A stretch of DNA of 64,000 nt from Pseudomonas bharatica CSV86. GTDB taxonomy: Bacteria > Pseudomonadota > Gammaproteobacteria > Pseudomonadales > Pseudomonadaceae. Positions 25,179 through 32,437 of the stretch are shown one piece after another (positions within the stretch are counted from its first letter, which is position 1; every line of letters begins with the position of its first letter). The notes under the pieces were generated by a model. The model ran no database searches. It was not told the DNA's origin and was given only the letters and a program-made list of their open reading frames with translations. Both the position numbers and the translations under genes were made by a program. The stretch is taken from positions 2,556,001-2,620,000 of the forward strand of contig NZ_AMWJ02000002.1 of assembly GCF_000319305.2 (NCBI RefSeq), read 5' to 3'.

Positions 25179-26275
25179 ATGTCTTGCGCTGAATTTACCG
25201 TCTGTCCCCCTGCCGAGCTGGAAGCGCGATTGCGTTTACAGCGGCTGCCCGAGATCGGCGCACAACGCTTCTTCAAATTGATTCAGGTGTTCGGCAGTGC
25301 TTCGGCCGCGCTCAGTGCGCCGGCAGCGGCCTGGTCGGCGCTGGGTCTGCCGCAGGCTGCCCACGAAGCGCGGCGCTGTGCCGAAGTGCGTGACGGCGCT
25401 GGCGCTGCAATGCGCTGGCTAGAGCAGCCCGGCCAGCATTTACTGATGTGGGACGACCCCGGCTACCCCGCCCTGCTTGCGGAAATACCGGATCCGCCGC
25501 CGCTTCTGTTCGTCGCTGGAAACCTCGCCCTTGTAGATAAACCCCAACTGGCGGTCATCGGCAGTCGACGTGCAACTCCACCTGCGCTGGGCACTGCAGC
25601 GGCCTTTTCCCGCAGCCTGGCCAAGGCTGGTTTCGTCGTTACCAGCGGGCTGGCACTAGGTATCGACGGGGCTGCGCACCAGGCCGCCATCGACGCTGGC
25701 GGTGCGACGATTGGTGTACTGGGCAGCGGGCTGGAAAAACTTTATCCACAGCGCCATCGCGCGTTGGCACGGCGCATGCTGGAAAGCGGTAGCGCCCTGG
25801 TTTCGGAGTTTCCACTGGATGCCGGTCCGCAGCCTGGCAACTTCCCTCGGCGCAACCGCATCATCAGTGGCTTGTCCCTCGGCGTGCTGGTGGTGGAAGC
25901 GAGCCTGGCCAGTGGCTCGCTGATCACCGCGCGGCTGGCGGCGGAACAGGGGCGCGAGGTATTTGCCATTCCCGGCTCTATCCATCACCCCGGGCCAAGG
26001 GCTGCCATCAGCTGATTCGCGATGGCGCATTGCTAGTGGAAAGCATCGAGCAGATCCTCGAAAGCCTGCGTGGCTGGCAGAATCTTTCGCCTGCGCCTAT
26101 GGACAAGCCAGCCCATCCTCTTGTCGCACTCTTGCTTGCTGCGCCGCAGACCAGCGAAGCCCTGGCCCAGGCCAGTGGCCAGAGCCTGGCCAAGGTGCTG
26201 GCGGCATTGACCGAACTGGAGCTGGACGGCCGGGTGTGCAATGAAGCCGGGCGTTGGTTTGCCCGCCCTGGCTAA
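25179..26275 (+). pseudogene. dprA: DNA processing protein DprA, with one apparent frameshift
   Basis: DprA (Smf) binds incoming single-stranded DNA and loads RecA during natural transformation. From ATG 25179 the frame shows the Rossmann-like core VIGSRRATPPALG, SGLALGIDGAAHQAA, FPRRNRIISGLS and ASGSLITARLA. The family sequence continues as IHHPGAKGCHQLIRDGALLVESI only if one G is added to the run at 25992-25994. Without it translation stops at 26015. The rest, including the C-terminal winged-helix domain, is intact to 26275. Corrected length is 365 residues. This is either a sequencing undercall or a real loss-of-function mutation. Confidence 0.9.
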
Positions 26276-26312
26276 GTACACTGCGCAGCAGCCTACAAGC
26301 GGAGTGACAGAA

Positions 26313-26870
26313 ATGGTGAACAGTTGGCGTGCGCAACAAGCCGCGCGGGAAATCCGGGCCGGAGCGGTCATTGCCTATCCGACCGAAGCGGTCTGGGGCC
26401 TGGGCTGTGACCCATGGAACGAGGAGGCGGTGGATCGCCTGCTGGCGCTGAAATCGCGTTCGGTGAACAAGGGCCTGATCCTGATCGCCGACAACATCCG
26501 TCAGTTCGACTTCCTGTTCGAAGACTTCCCCGATGTCTGGATCGACCGCATGAGCGCTACCTGGCCCGGGCCGAACACCTGGCTGGTGCCGCACCAGGGC
26601 TTGCTGCCGGAGTGGATTACCGGTGTGCATGACACGGTGGCGCTGCGGGTCAGTGATCATCCGCTGGTACGCGACCTGTGCTCGCTGGTGGGGCCGTTGG
26701 TGTCCACCTCGGCCAACCCGGCAGGACGTCCGGCGGCAAAGAGCCGGTTGCGGGTCGAGCAGTATTTCCATGGCCAGCTGGACCTGGTGCTGGGTGGAGC
26801 GCTGGGCGGCAGGAAGAATCCGAGCGTGATTCGCGACCTGGCCAGTGGCGAGGTGGTTCGGGCTGGGTGA
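26313..26870 (+). CDS. tsaC: Threonylcarbamoyl-AMP synthase (YrdC/Sua5 family)
   Basis: Makes threonylcarbamoyl-AMP for the t6A37 modification of tRNAs reading ANN codons. The 185-residue product starts at ATG 26313 (MVNSWRAQQAAREI). AYPTEAVWGLGCDP, ALKSRSVNKGLI and STSANPAG are family motifs lining the ATP/threonine pocket. It follows dprA on the same strand after 37 bases, the usual pairing. Confidence 0.95.
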   Translation: MVNSWRAQQAAREIRAGAVIAYPTEAVWGLGCDPWNEEAVDRLLALKSRSVNKGLILIADNIRQFDFLFEDFPDVWIDRMSATWPGPNTWLVPHQGLLPEWITGVHDTVALRVSDHPLVRDLCSLVGPLVSTSANPAGRPAAKSRLRVEQYFHGQLDLVLGGALGGRKNPSVIRDLASGEVVRAG

Positions 26871-26886
26871 TTTTTGCTGCGGCTGA

Positions 26887-26970
26887 TGGCCCTATCGCTG
26901 CGGTACGGCGGTCCGACAAGCCAGCTCCCACAGGTCCCTTGTGGAGCTGGCTTGCCAGCGATGAGGCCAT
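26887..26970. repeat. REP element pair
   Basis: Two REP units in inverted orientation fill most of the 117-bp gap between the convergent tsaC and qor genes. The left arm contains ACAAGCCAGCTCCCACAGG and the right arm GTGGAGCTGGCTTGCCAG. Such pairs can form long hairpins and may act as mRNA stabilisers or terminators. Confidence 0.85.
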
Positions 26971-26987
26971 CAGCTACACCACAAAAA

Positions 26988-27965
26988 TCAGGGAATCAGC
27001 ACGGTCGACCCCACCGTCTTCCTCGCCGACAGCTCACTCTGCGCTTTCGCCGCTTCCGCCAGCGGATACCGCTGCTGGATATCCACCTTCAGCTTGCCAC
27101 TGGCAATCATCCCGAACAGATCGTTGGCCATTGCCTGGGTGTTCTCGGCGCTGTTGGCGTAGCTGGCCAGCGTCGGACGGGTCACGTACAGCGAGCCCTT
27201 TTGCGCCAGTATCCCCAGGTTCACGCCGGTTACGGCGCCCGAGGCGTTGCCGAAGCTGACCATCAACCCACGCGGTGCCAGGCAATCCAGCGAGGTCAGC
27301 CAGGTGTCCTGGCCGACGCCGTCGTACACCACCTTGCATTTCTTGCCATCCGTCAGTTCCAGGACCCGCTTCGCTACCTCTTCATGGCTGTAGTCGATGG
27401 TCGCCCAGGCACCCAGGGCCTTGGCGCGCTCGGCCTTTTCCGCCGAGCTCACGGTACCGATCAGCTTCGCGCCAATCGCCTTGGCCCACTGGCAGGCCAG
27501 TGAACCGACGCCGCCGGCTGCGGCATGGAACAGGATGATCTCGCCCGGCTGCACGTCATAGGTCTGGCGCAGCAGGTACTGCACGGTCAGGCCCTTGAGC
27601 ATCACCGCTGCGGCGTCCTCGAAGCTGATGCTCTGCGGCAACGCCACCAGGTTGTTCGCCGGCAGCTCATGCAGTTCGCTATAGGCGCCCAGCGGACCAC
27701 CGGCATAAGCCACGCGATCACCCACCTTGAAGCGGCTCACGCCCTCGCCCACCGCCTCGACCACTCCGGCACCTTCGGTACCCAGGCCCGACGGCAGGCT
27801 CGGCGGAGCGTACAGGCCGCTGCGGAAATAGGTATCGATGAAATTCAGACCGATGGCGTGGTTACGCACGAGGACATTGCCCGCTGCGGGCGCCTTGGGC
27901 TCGAATTCGACCAGGGTCAGTACCTCGGGGCCGCCATGCTGGTTGAACTGGATACGCTTGGCCAT
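26988..27965 (-). CDS. qor: NADPH:quinone oxidoreductase
   Basis: A zeta-crystallin-type medium-chain reductase that reduces quinones with NADPH. The 325-residue product begins MAKRIQFNQHGGPEVL. The nucleotide-binding motif HAAAGGVGSLACQWAKA lies mid-protein. The zinc-binding Cys residues of alcohol dehydrogenases are absent, as expected for Qor. It diverges from hemF across 154 bp, as in other pseudomonads. Confidence 0.94.
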   Translation of the reverse strand: MAKRIQFNQHGGPEVLTLVEFEPKAPAAGNVLVRNHAIGLNFIDTYFRSGLYAPPSLPSGLGTEGAGVVEAVGEGVSRFKVGDRVAYAGGPLGAYSELHELPANNLVALPQSISFEDAAAVMLKGLTVQYLLRQTYDVQPGEIILFHAAAGGVGSLACQWAKAIGAKLIGTVSSAEKAERAKALGAWATIDYSHEEVAKRVLELTDGKKCKVVYDGVGQDTWLTSLDCLAPRGLMVSFGNASGAVTGVNLGILAQKGSLYVTRPTLASYANSAENTQAMANDLFGMIASGKLKVDIQQRYPLAEAAKAQSELSARKTVGSTVLIP

Positions 27966-28119
27966 CTGCTCTCTCCTGAGACGTCGGGAAAGGGCCTATC
28001 GGACGCCTTTTGCTTGACCGCCGTCAACTACGGCGGGCACATGCACGGTGGTATGCTACGCGGCGAATTTTCCGCCGGATCCCGCCCGGGCCGGCCCAAG
28101 CCCGCTTCAAGGTGACCTG

Positions 28120-29046
28120 ATGACTAGCCGCACCGAGGCCGTGAAAGCCTACCTGCTCGACCTGCAAGACCGGATTTGCGCTGCCCTGGAAAACGAAGAC
28201 GGCGGTGCCCGCTTCGTCGAGCACGCCTGGACCCGCGAAGCCGGTGGCGGCGGGCGCACCCGGGTGATCGGCGATGGCAAGGTCATCGAGAAAGGCGGCG
28301 TCAACTTCTCCCATGTCTTCGGCAGCGGCCTGCCGCCCTCTGCCAGCGCCCACCGTCCGGAACTGGCCGGCCGTGGCTTCGAAGCCCTCGGCGTGTCGCT
28401 GGTGATCCATCCGCACAATCCGCATGTGCCGACTTCCCACGCCAACGTGCGCTTCTTCATTGCCGAGAAGGAAGGCGAAGAAGCCGTCTGGTGGTTCGGC
28501 GGCGGCTTCGACCTGACCCCGTACTACGGCAACGAGGAAGACTGCGTGCACTGGCACCGCGTCGCCGAGCAGGCCTGCGCGCCGTTCGGTGCAGACGTCT
28601 ACCCGCGCTACAAGGCCTGGTGCGACCGCTACTTCCACCTCAAGCACCGTGGCGAGCCGCGCGGCATCGGCGGCCTGTTCTTCGACGACCTGAACGACTG
28701 GGACTTCGACACCTGCTTCGCCTTCATCCGCGCCATCGGCGACGCCTATATCGACGCCTACCTGCCGATCGTCCAGCGCCGCAAGCACGATGCGTATACC
28801 GCCGGGCAGCGCGAATTCCAGGAGTACCGTCGCGGCCGATACGTCGAGTTCAACCTGGTCTACGACCGCGGCACCCTGTTCGGCCTGCAGTCCGGCGGGC
28901 GTACCGAATCCATCCTCATGTCGTTGCCGCCGCAGGTGCGCTGGGGCTACGACTGGAAGCCGGCGCCGGGCAGTGCCGAGGCGCGCCTGACCGAGTATTT
29001 CCTCACCGATCGTGACTGGCTGGGTCTGGACAACAGCGGGCACTGA
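28120..29046 (+). CDS. hemF: Aerobic coproporphyrinogen-III oxidase
   Basis: Oxygen-dependent decarboxylation of coproporphyrinogen III to protoporphyrinogen IX in heme synthesis. The 308-residue product starts at ATG 28120 (MTSRTEAVKAYLLDLQ). Conserved segments include KGGVNFSHVFG, NPHVPTSHANVRFF, WWFGGGFDLTPYYG and EFNLVYDRGTLFGLQSGGR. It is followed by aroE on the same strand. The pairing with a cytochrome oxidase cluster elsewhere in the window fits aerobic respiration. Confidence 0.97.
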   Translation: MTSRTEAVKAYLLDLQDRICAALENEDGGARFVEHAWTREAGGGGRTRVIGDGKVIEKGGVNFSHVFGSGLPPSASAHRPELAGRGFEALGVSLVIHPHNPHVPTSHANVRFFIAEKEGEEAVWWFGGGFDLTPYYGNEEDCVHWHRVAEQACAPFGADVYPRYKAWCDRYFHLKHRGEPRGIGGLFFDDLNDWDFDTCFAFIRAIGDAYIDAYLPIVQRRKHDAYTAGQREFQEYRRGRYVEFNLVYDRGTLFGLQSGGRTESILMSLPPQVRWGYDWKPAPGSAEARLTEYFLTDRDWLGLDNSGH

Positions 29047-29102
29047 GCCCATTGTGCACACCCGTTTGCCCGGTCGCCGGGCCTGATTCAGGAAGCGCAG
29101 GA

Positions 29103-29927
29103 ATGGACCAGTACGTTGTATTCGGCAATCCCATCGGCCACAGCAAGTCGCCGCTGATTCATCGGTTGTTCGCCGCCCAGACCGGTGAAGAGCTCGAATA
29201 CGACACCCTGCTGGCCCCGCTCGACGACTTTACCGCCTGCGCCCTGGGCTTCTTCAAGCAAGGCCTGGGTGCCAACGTCACCGTGCCGTTCAAGGAAGAA
29301 GCCTTCCGCATGGTCGACAGCCTGACGCCACGGGCCAGGCGCGCTGGCGCGGTCAACACCCTCAGCCGCCAGGCCGACGGCAGCCTGCAGGGCGACAATA
29401 CCGACGGCGCCGGGCTGGTGCGTGACCTGACGGTGAATGCCGGGGTCGAACTGGCCGGCAAGCGCATCCTCCTGCTCGGTGCCGGCGGTGCCGTGCGTGG
29501 CGTGCTCGAACCCCTGCTGGCGCACAATCCGGCGTCGCTGGTGATCGCCAACCGCACGGTGGAAAAAGCCGAGCAACTGGCCCGCGAATTCGCCGACCTC
29601 GGTCCGGTCGCAGCCAGTGGTTTCAGCTGGCTGAAGGAGCCGGTGGACCTGATCATCAACGCCACCTCGGCCAGCCTCGCCGGCGAGGTTCCGCCGATCG
29701 ACCCGGCGTTGATCCTCCCGGACCAGACCGTCTGCTACGACATGATGTATGGCAAGGAGCAGACCCCGTTCTGCGCCTGGGCCAGCGCACAGGGCGCGGC
29801 TCAGGTGCTGGATGGTCTGGGGATGCTGGCCGAGCAGGCGGCGGAAGCGTTCTTCATCTGGCGTGGTTTGCGTCCGGAGACGGCGCCGGTGCTGGCGGAG
29901 CTGCGGCGGCAACTGGCGCGGGCCTGA
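29103..29927 (+). CDS. aroE: Shikimate dehydrogenase (NADP+)
   Basis: Reduces 3-dehydroshikimate to shikimate with NADPH in aromatic amino-acid synthesis. The 274-residue product starts at ATG 29103 (MDQYVVFGNPIGHSKSPLIH) behind CAGGAA. The catalytic Lys is in ANVTVPFKEEAF; NTDGAGL and the dinucleotide motif LLGAGGAVRGVLEPLL follow. It lies 56 bases after hemF; a short GC-rich hairpin (29068-29082) sits in that gap. Confidence 0.97.
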   Translation: MDQYVVFGNPIGHSKSPLIHRLFAAQTGEELEYDTLLAPLDDFTACALGFFKQGLGANVTVPFKEEAFRMVDSLTPRARRAGAVNTLSRQADGSLQGDNTDGAGLVRDLTVNAGVELAGKRILLLGAGGAVRGVLEPLLAHNPASLVIANRTVEKAEQLAREFADLGPVAASGFSWLKEPVDLIINATSASLAGEVPPIDPALILPDQTVCYDMMYGKEQTPFCAWASAQGAAQVLDGLGMLAEQAAEAFFIWRGLRPETAPVLAELRRQLARA

Positions 29928-29958
29928 ACCGAACGCAGCAATCGAACTCACTGAAAAA

Positions 29959-30050
29959 CCTGTGGGAGCTGGCTTGCCAGCGATAGGGCCGGACCTGACA
30001 ACATCGTTGTCCATGCTGGCCTCATCGCTGGCAAGCCAGCTCCCACAAGG
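29959..30050. repeat. REP element pair (inverted)
   Basis: Two REP units face each other: CCTGTGGGAGCTGGCTTGCC at the left and GGCAAGCCAGCTCCCACAAG at the right. They are separated by a short unique spacer and located between convergent aroE and the DUF6124-like gene. Confidence 0.92.
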
Positions 30051-30064
30051 GGTTGTGCGATGCC

Positions 30065-30307
30065 TTAAACCGGCACGCTCACCGTCGAGCGGCTCACTGC
30101 TACCACGAGCAACGCCTTGGCGATCCTCATGTCCAGCCGGGCGTTGGTCAGCATCGTTCGATGCCGCTCTTCAGGAGGTTCAGGCACGTCGGCGGCGGAT
30201 TCGATGGCTTTCTTCAGGTGCTCGATGGCCTTGGCGACCGCTTCGTCGTGGGTCAGGCCGGGGTTGATGCAGAGGGATAGCGGTGGATCGGGAACGAGTT
30301 TCTTCAT
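30065..30307 (-). CDS. Small DUF6124-like protein of unknown function
   Basis: An 80-residue protein starting at ATG 30307 (MKKLVPDPPLSLCINPGL) behind CAAGG. After a short proline-rich start comes a mostly helical segment with HDEAVAKAIEHLKKAI and RHRTMLTNARLDMRIAKALL. No signal peptide or membrane segment is seen. It resembles the small Pseudomonas-restricted family annotated DUF6124, often present in several copies per genome; function unknown. A decayed second copy lies at 32152-32370, and the small exported-protein genes are located between the two. Confidence 0.72.
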   Translation of the reverse strand: MKKLVPDPPLSLCINPGLTHDEAVAKAIEHLKKAIESAADVPEPPEERHRTMLTNARLDMRIAKALLVVAVSRSTVSVPV

Positions 30308-30687
30308 GACAATCTCCAAGGGTTGAGGACGGGAGCTGCCATCGCCGCTGTCAAACGGGAGGGTGGCAGCTGTGCATGGGTTGACAGACCAAGGACCCCT
30401 GGAGCCTCGGCGCACCCTGAGGTGCCCACACGCACAGCTGCCATAAGCAGCTGCGGCTACAGGGGGATTCAGGGCGGTCTGTCAAAACCGGTCGCTGAGT
30501 TGGCAGCGACCGGCAAAGACTAGGCACGGTTTCCCCCGTACGCAACAACTGAAAGGCCGCCGGAGTATGCTTGGGAAATTGCCTACAAGAAAGTCGGAAA
30601 TCGGAGAGTTTTCGTCGCTTTATGCGACATCGATTGTGCACGTCGGAGCCACGCCCCATGGCTCCTCCTGCCCAATATCGATTGCGA
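30308..30687. other. Intergenic region upstream of the DUF6124-like gene, with a hairpin
   Basis: No gene is seen in these 380 bases. The part next to 30307 must hold the promoter of the DUF6124-like gene. A perfect 10-bp stem, CCGGTCGCTG / CAGCGACCGG (30488-30513), is followed on the minus strand by TTTTG. It could terminate transcripts from the exported-protein genes at 30688-31983. A weaker 7-bp stem lies at about 30643-30664. A small RNA between them is possible but not supported. Confidence 0.5.
30488..30513 (-). terminator. Candidate terminator after the small exported-protein genes
   Basis: A perfect 10-bp stem with a 6-base loop, followed on the minus strand by TTTTGAC. It lies 175 bases after the stop at 30688. 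The T-tract is short, so confidence is moderate. Confidence 0.45.
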
Positions 30688-31166
30688 TTACTTGCTGGTG
30701 ATTCGGATCTTGGTTGAACCTTGAACCCCACAAACTGGATCGTATACCTCCAGATCTATGTTGCTGTAGCTCCCAGGATTCCCCCCGAAGTGCTGTATTC
30801 ATTACTTGTACTTCCGTTCCCCCACCGGTAGGTGGCCTTCCCGCTAGGGGTCACGCTTGGGCTGGCATCCACGTAAATGGTCGCGCCAGAGGAGGCCTGG
30901 GTTTGCTTGACCGAAATGCTGACAGGCTTCTTCTTTGGTGGACCATACTTGCTGACTTGCCTCTGCCACATGTATTCCTGATCGTCCATGGTGAGCGAAG
31001 CTTTGGAGGCATCGAACCCCGGTGAGCCTGCTTCGCCGAATGTCTGGTAGATTTTGTAATCATTCGCTGAGAGGAAGCATGTCTCGGGTATCGCCGCATG
31101 TGCGTTGGCGGTCAAGTTGGCAACGGCTAAGAGAAACGCATATTTGTAGACTTTCTTGATATTCAT
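30688..31166 (-). pseudogene. Small exported protein with a PKD-like domain, one apparent frameshift
   Basis: Starts at ATG 31166 behind AAGGAG with a clear signal peptide (KYAFLLAVANLTANAHA). The mature part has an early Cys (ETCFLS) and then a PKD/Ig-like segment, SVKQTQASSGATIYVDAS followed by PSGKATYRWG. As given, the frame stops early at 30756. Adding one C to the run 30781-30786 restores GGNPGSYSNIDLEVYD, a second Cys and the ending KIRITSK, closely matching the neighbour at 31365-31826. The corrected product is 159 residues. The match to the paralogue makes a base undercall the likelier explanation. Function unknown; probably periplasmic or secreted with one disulfide. Confidence 0.82.
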
Positions 31167-31250
31167 TTCTAGACGCTCCTTGAGACCAATAAGAAGAAGC
31201 GAACGAACACGTACCTGTCCGTAATGTCCAAGCTAATTTCACTCGTGCAT

Positions 31251-31312
31251 GCGCACAACTGATAGAAATATCAGTTGTAAAACCTGATTAATGAACTACC
31301 GGGACGGTTTGC
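31251..31312 (-). repeat. Dyad element, copy A, upstream of the exported-protein gene at 31166
   Basis: ACAACTGA and TCAGTTGT face each other across 8 bases (31255-31278). On the minus strand the dyad is preceded by CCCGGTAGTTCATTAATC and lies about 85 bases before the start codon at 31166. Two related copies lie at 32081-32136 and 32381-32432, each just upstream of a minus-strand gene. There is no T-tract, so it looks more like an operator or promoter element than a terminator. Confidence 0.7.
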
Positions 31313-31364
31313 GAGCCCGGTTATCCTGGCTTGGTCGTGGACGTGGGCCTGAGCGTGTCCGGTC

Positions 31365-31826
31365 TTACTTGCTCGTTACTGTGATGTGCGCCGAATCGCT
31401 CATATCACAGAGTTTGTCTCTGACGGTGAGAAAAATTTTACTGTAGCTACCAGGGTTGCCGCCTGGCATCACCTTGATCGCGCTGTCAGAAAAATTCTCA
31501 TATGCACCCCACTGGTATTCCGCCTCGCCACTGGGGACGCTCGATCCACTGGCATCCAATGTAATCGGTCCGCCGGAAGATGGTTGGGTTTGTTTTACAT
31601 TGACTACGACCGGCGGGACCGACTTTAGGATCTGAAAGAGATCAAGATTGTATAGATCCGGATCTTTTAAATACCCGTCACGGGCATAGATATATTGCTG
31701 ATAAAAGTAGCCTGATGGAAAACAGTTAACGGGTAAGTTTGTCGGGTCGAAGGCATTGGATTGGGCACTGAGTCCCACCGAGAGGATGAAGCTATTACAT
31801 AACGCCATGAGTTTTAGATTATTCAT
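31365..31826 (-). CDS. Small exported protein with a PKD-like domain
   Basis: A 153-residue protein starting at ATG 31826 behind GGAG. The signal peptide (about 1-25) ends in AQSNA. An early Cys (PVNCFPSGYF) is followed by a Tyr-rich stretch, then VKQTQPSSGGPITLDASGS and PSGEAEYQWG, resembling the start of a PKD/Ig-like beta domain. GGNPGSYSKIFLTVRDKLC follows and the protein ends in ITVTSK. It is paralogous to the product of 30688-31166, sharing both Cys positions. Codon use is visibly AT-richer than the flanking housekeeping genes. Function unknown; a cell-surface or secreted role is an inference from the signal peptide and domain. Confidence 0.8.
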   Translation of the reverse strand: MNNLKLMALCNSFILSVGLSAQSNAFDPTNLPVNCFPSGYFYQQYIYARDGYLKDPDLYNLDLFQILKSVPPVVVNVKQTQPSSGGPITLDASGSSVPSGEAEYQWGAYENFSDSAIKVMPGGNPGSYSKIFLTVRDKLCDMSDSAHITVTSK

Positions 31827-31854
31827 TGCTGATCTCCAAGGGGCATTGAATCTG

Positions 31855-31983
31855 TCACGCAATGTGATACCCGTCGTCCTTCGATTGGAAACAGTCGACC
31901 GGGAAGCCGGCATGTGCAACCTGGGCGTAATGAAACAGCACGACCAGACCAACAAACGACAGGGAGAACCTCCGGGTATTCAT
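31855..31983 (-). CDS. 42-residue exported-protein remnant (third family member)
   Basis: A short frame starting at ATG 31983 with a strong GAGGAG ribosome site. It encodes a signal peptide (RRFSLSFVGLVVLFHYAQ then VAHA) and only 17 further residues, including PVDCFQS, which aligns with PVNCFPS of the next gene. It stops 28 bases before the start of the 153-residue protein, so it would lead a two-gene operon. It looks like a third copy truncated by deletion, or a leader peptide. Expression is unproven. Confidence 0.6.
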   Translation of the reverse strand: MNTRRFSLSFVGLVVLFHYAQVAHAGFPVDCFQSKDDGYHIA

Positions 31984-32080
31984 TTGCGCGTCTCCTCGTT
32001 AATCACCGGGCTGCTGTTATTTACGGGTCACTCGAAACTGAGTGATCTTCGTACCGTCCACGCTAATCCCGGACACCACA

Positions 32081-32136
32081 GTGCACAACTGACATAAATA
32101 TCAGTTGTGCACTGGCGATAAACAAACTACCGGGTG
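32081..32136 (-). repeat. Dyad element, copy B, upstream of the two exported-protein genes
   Basis: A perfect 12-bp dyad, GTGCACAACTGA / TCAGTTGTGCAC, spans 32081-32112 with an 8-base centre, the strongest of the three copies. On the minus strand it is preceded by ACCCGGTAGTTTGTTTATCG and lies about 98 bases before ATG 31983. Copies A and B also share a further block reading ATTAGC-TGGAC on their gene-proximal side. Confidence 0.75.
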
Positions 32137-32151
32137 AGTAGAGCGAGTGTC

Positions 32152-32370
32152 CTAGATAGGTACGCTCACCGTAGAGCGGCTCACTGCCACCACCAGCATC
32201 GCCTTGGCGATCCTCATGTTCAGCTATGCCTCGGTGAGCATCGTTCGATGCCGCTCTTCGGACGGGTCGGGCAAGCCGGCGGCGGCGTCGATGGCCTTCT
32301 TCAGATGCTCGGTGGCCTTGGTGACGGCTTCGTCGTGGGGCAGGCCGGGATTGATGCAAAGGGAGGGCGG
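32152..32370 (-). pseudogene. Decayed second copy of the DUF6124-like gene
   Basis: Read on the minus strand, this stretch encodes PPSLCINPGLPHDEAV, then ATEHLKKAIDAAAGLPDP and EERHRTMLTEA, followed by an in-frame TAG, then LNMRIAKAMLVVAVSRSTV to a natural stop. It is about 70 percent identical to the gene at 30065-30307. The first codons and start are missing, and their place is taken by dyad copy C. Loss of the start and an internal stop, without any G-run change, mark a genuine pseudogene. Confidence 0.88.
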
Positions 32371-32380
32371 TGGTGCACGG

Positions 32381-32432
32381 ATGCGCAACTGACAGAATTG
32401 TCAGTTGCAGACATGAGCTGATTGAACTATCG
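32381..32432 (-). repeat. Dyad element, copy C, abutting the DUF6124-like pseudogene
   Basis: GCAACTGACA / TGTCAGTTGC forms a perfect 10-bp dyad with a 4-base GAAT centre (32385-32408). On the minus strand it is preceded by CGATAGTTCAATCAGC, matching the block before copies A and B. It sits where the start of the pseudogene should be, so the element may have joined during a rearrangement. Confidence 0.7.
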
Positions 32433-32437
32433 AAGTT

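Noticed and set aside
32081..32112. The strong dyad as a Rho-independent terminator
   Set aside because: No T-tract follows on either strand and all three copies lie upstream of genes rather than after them.
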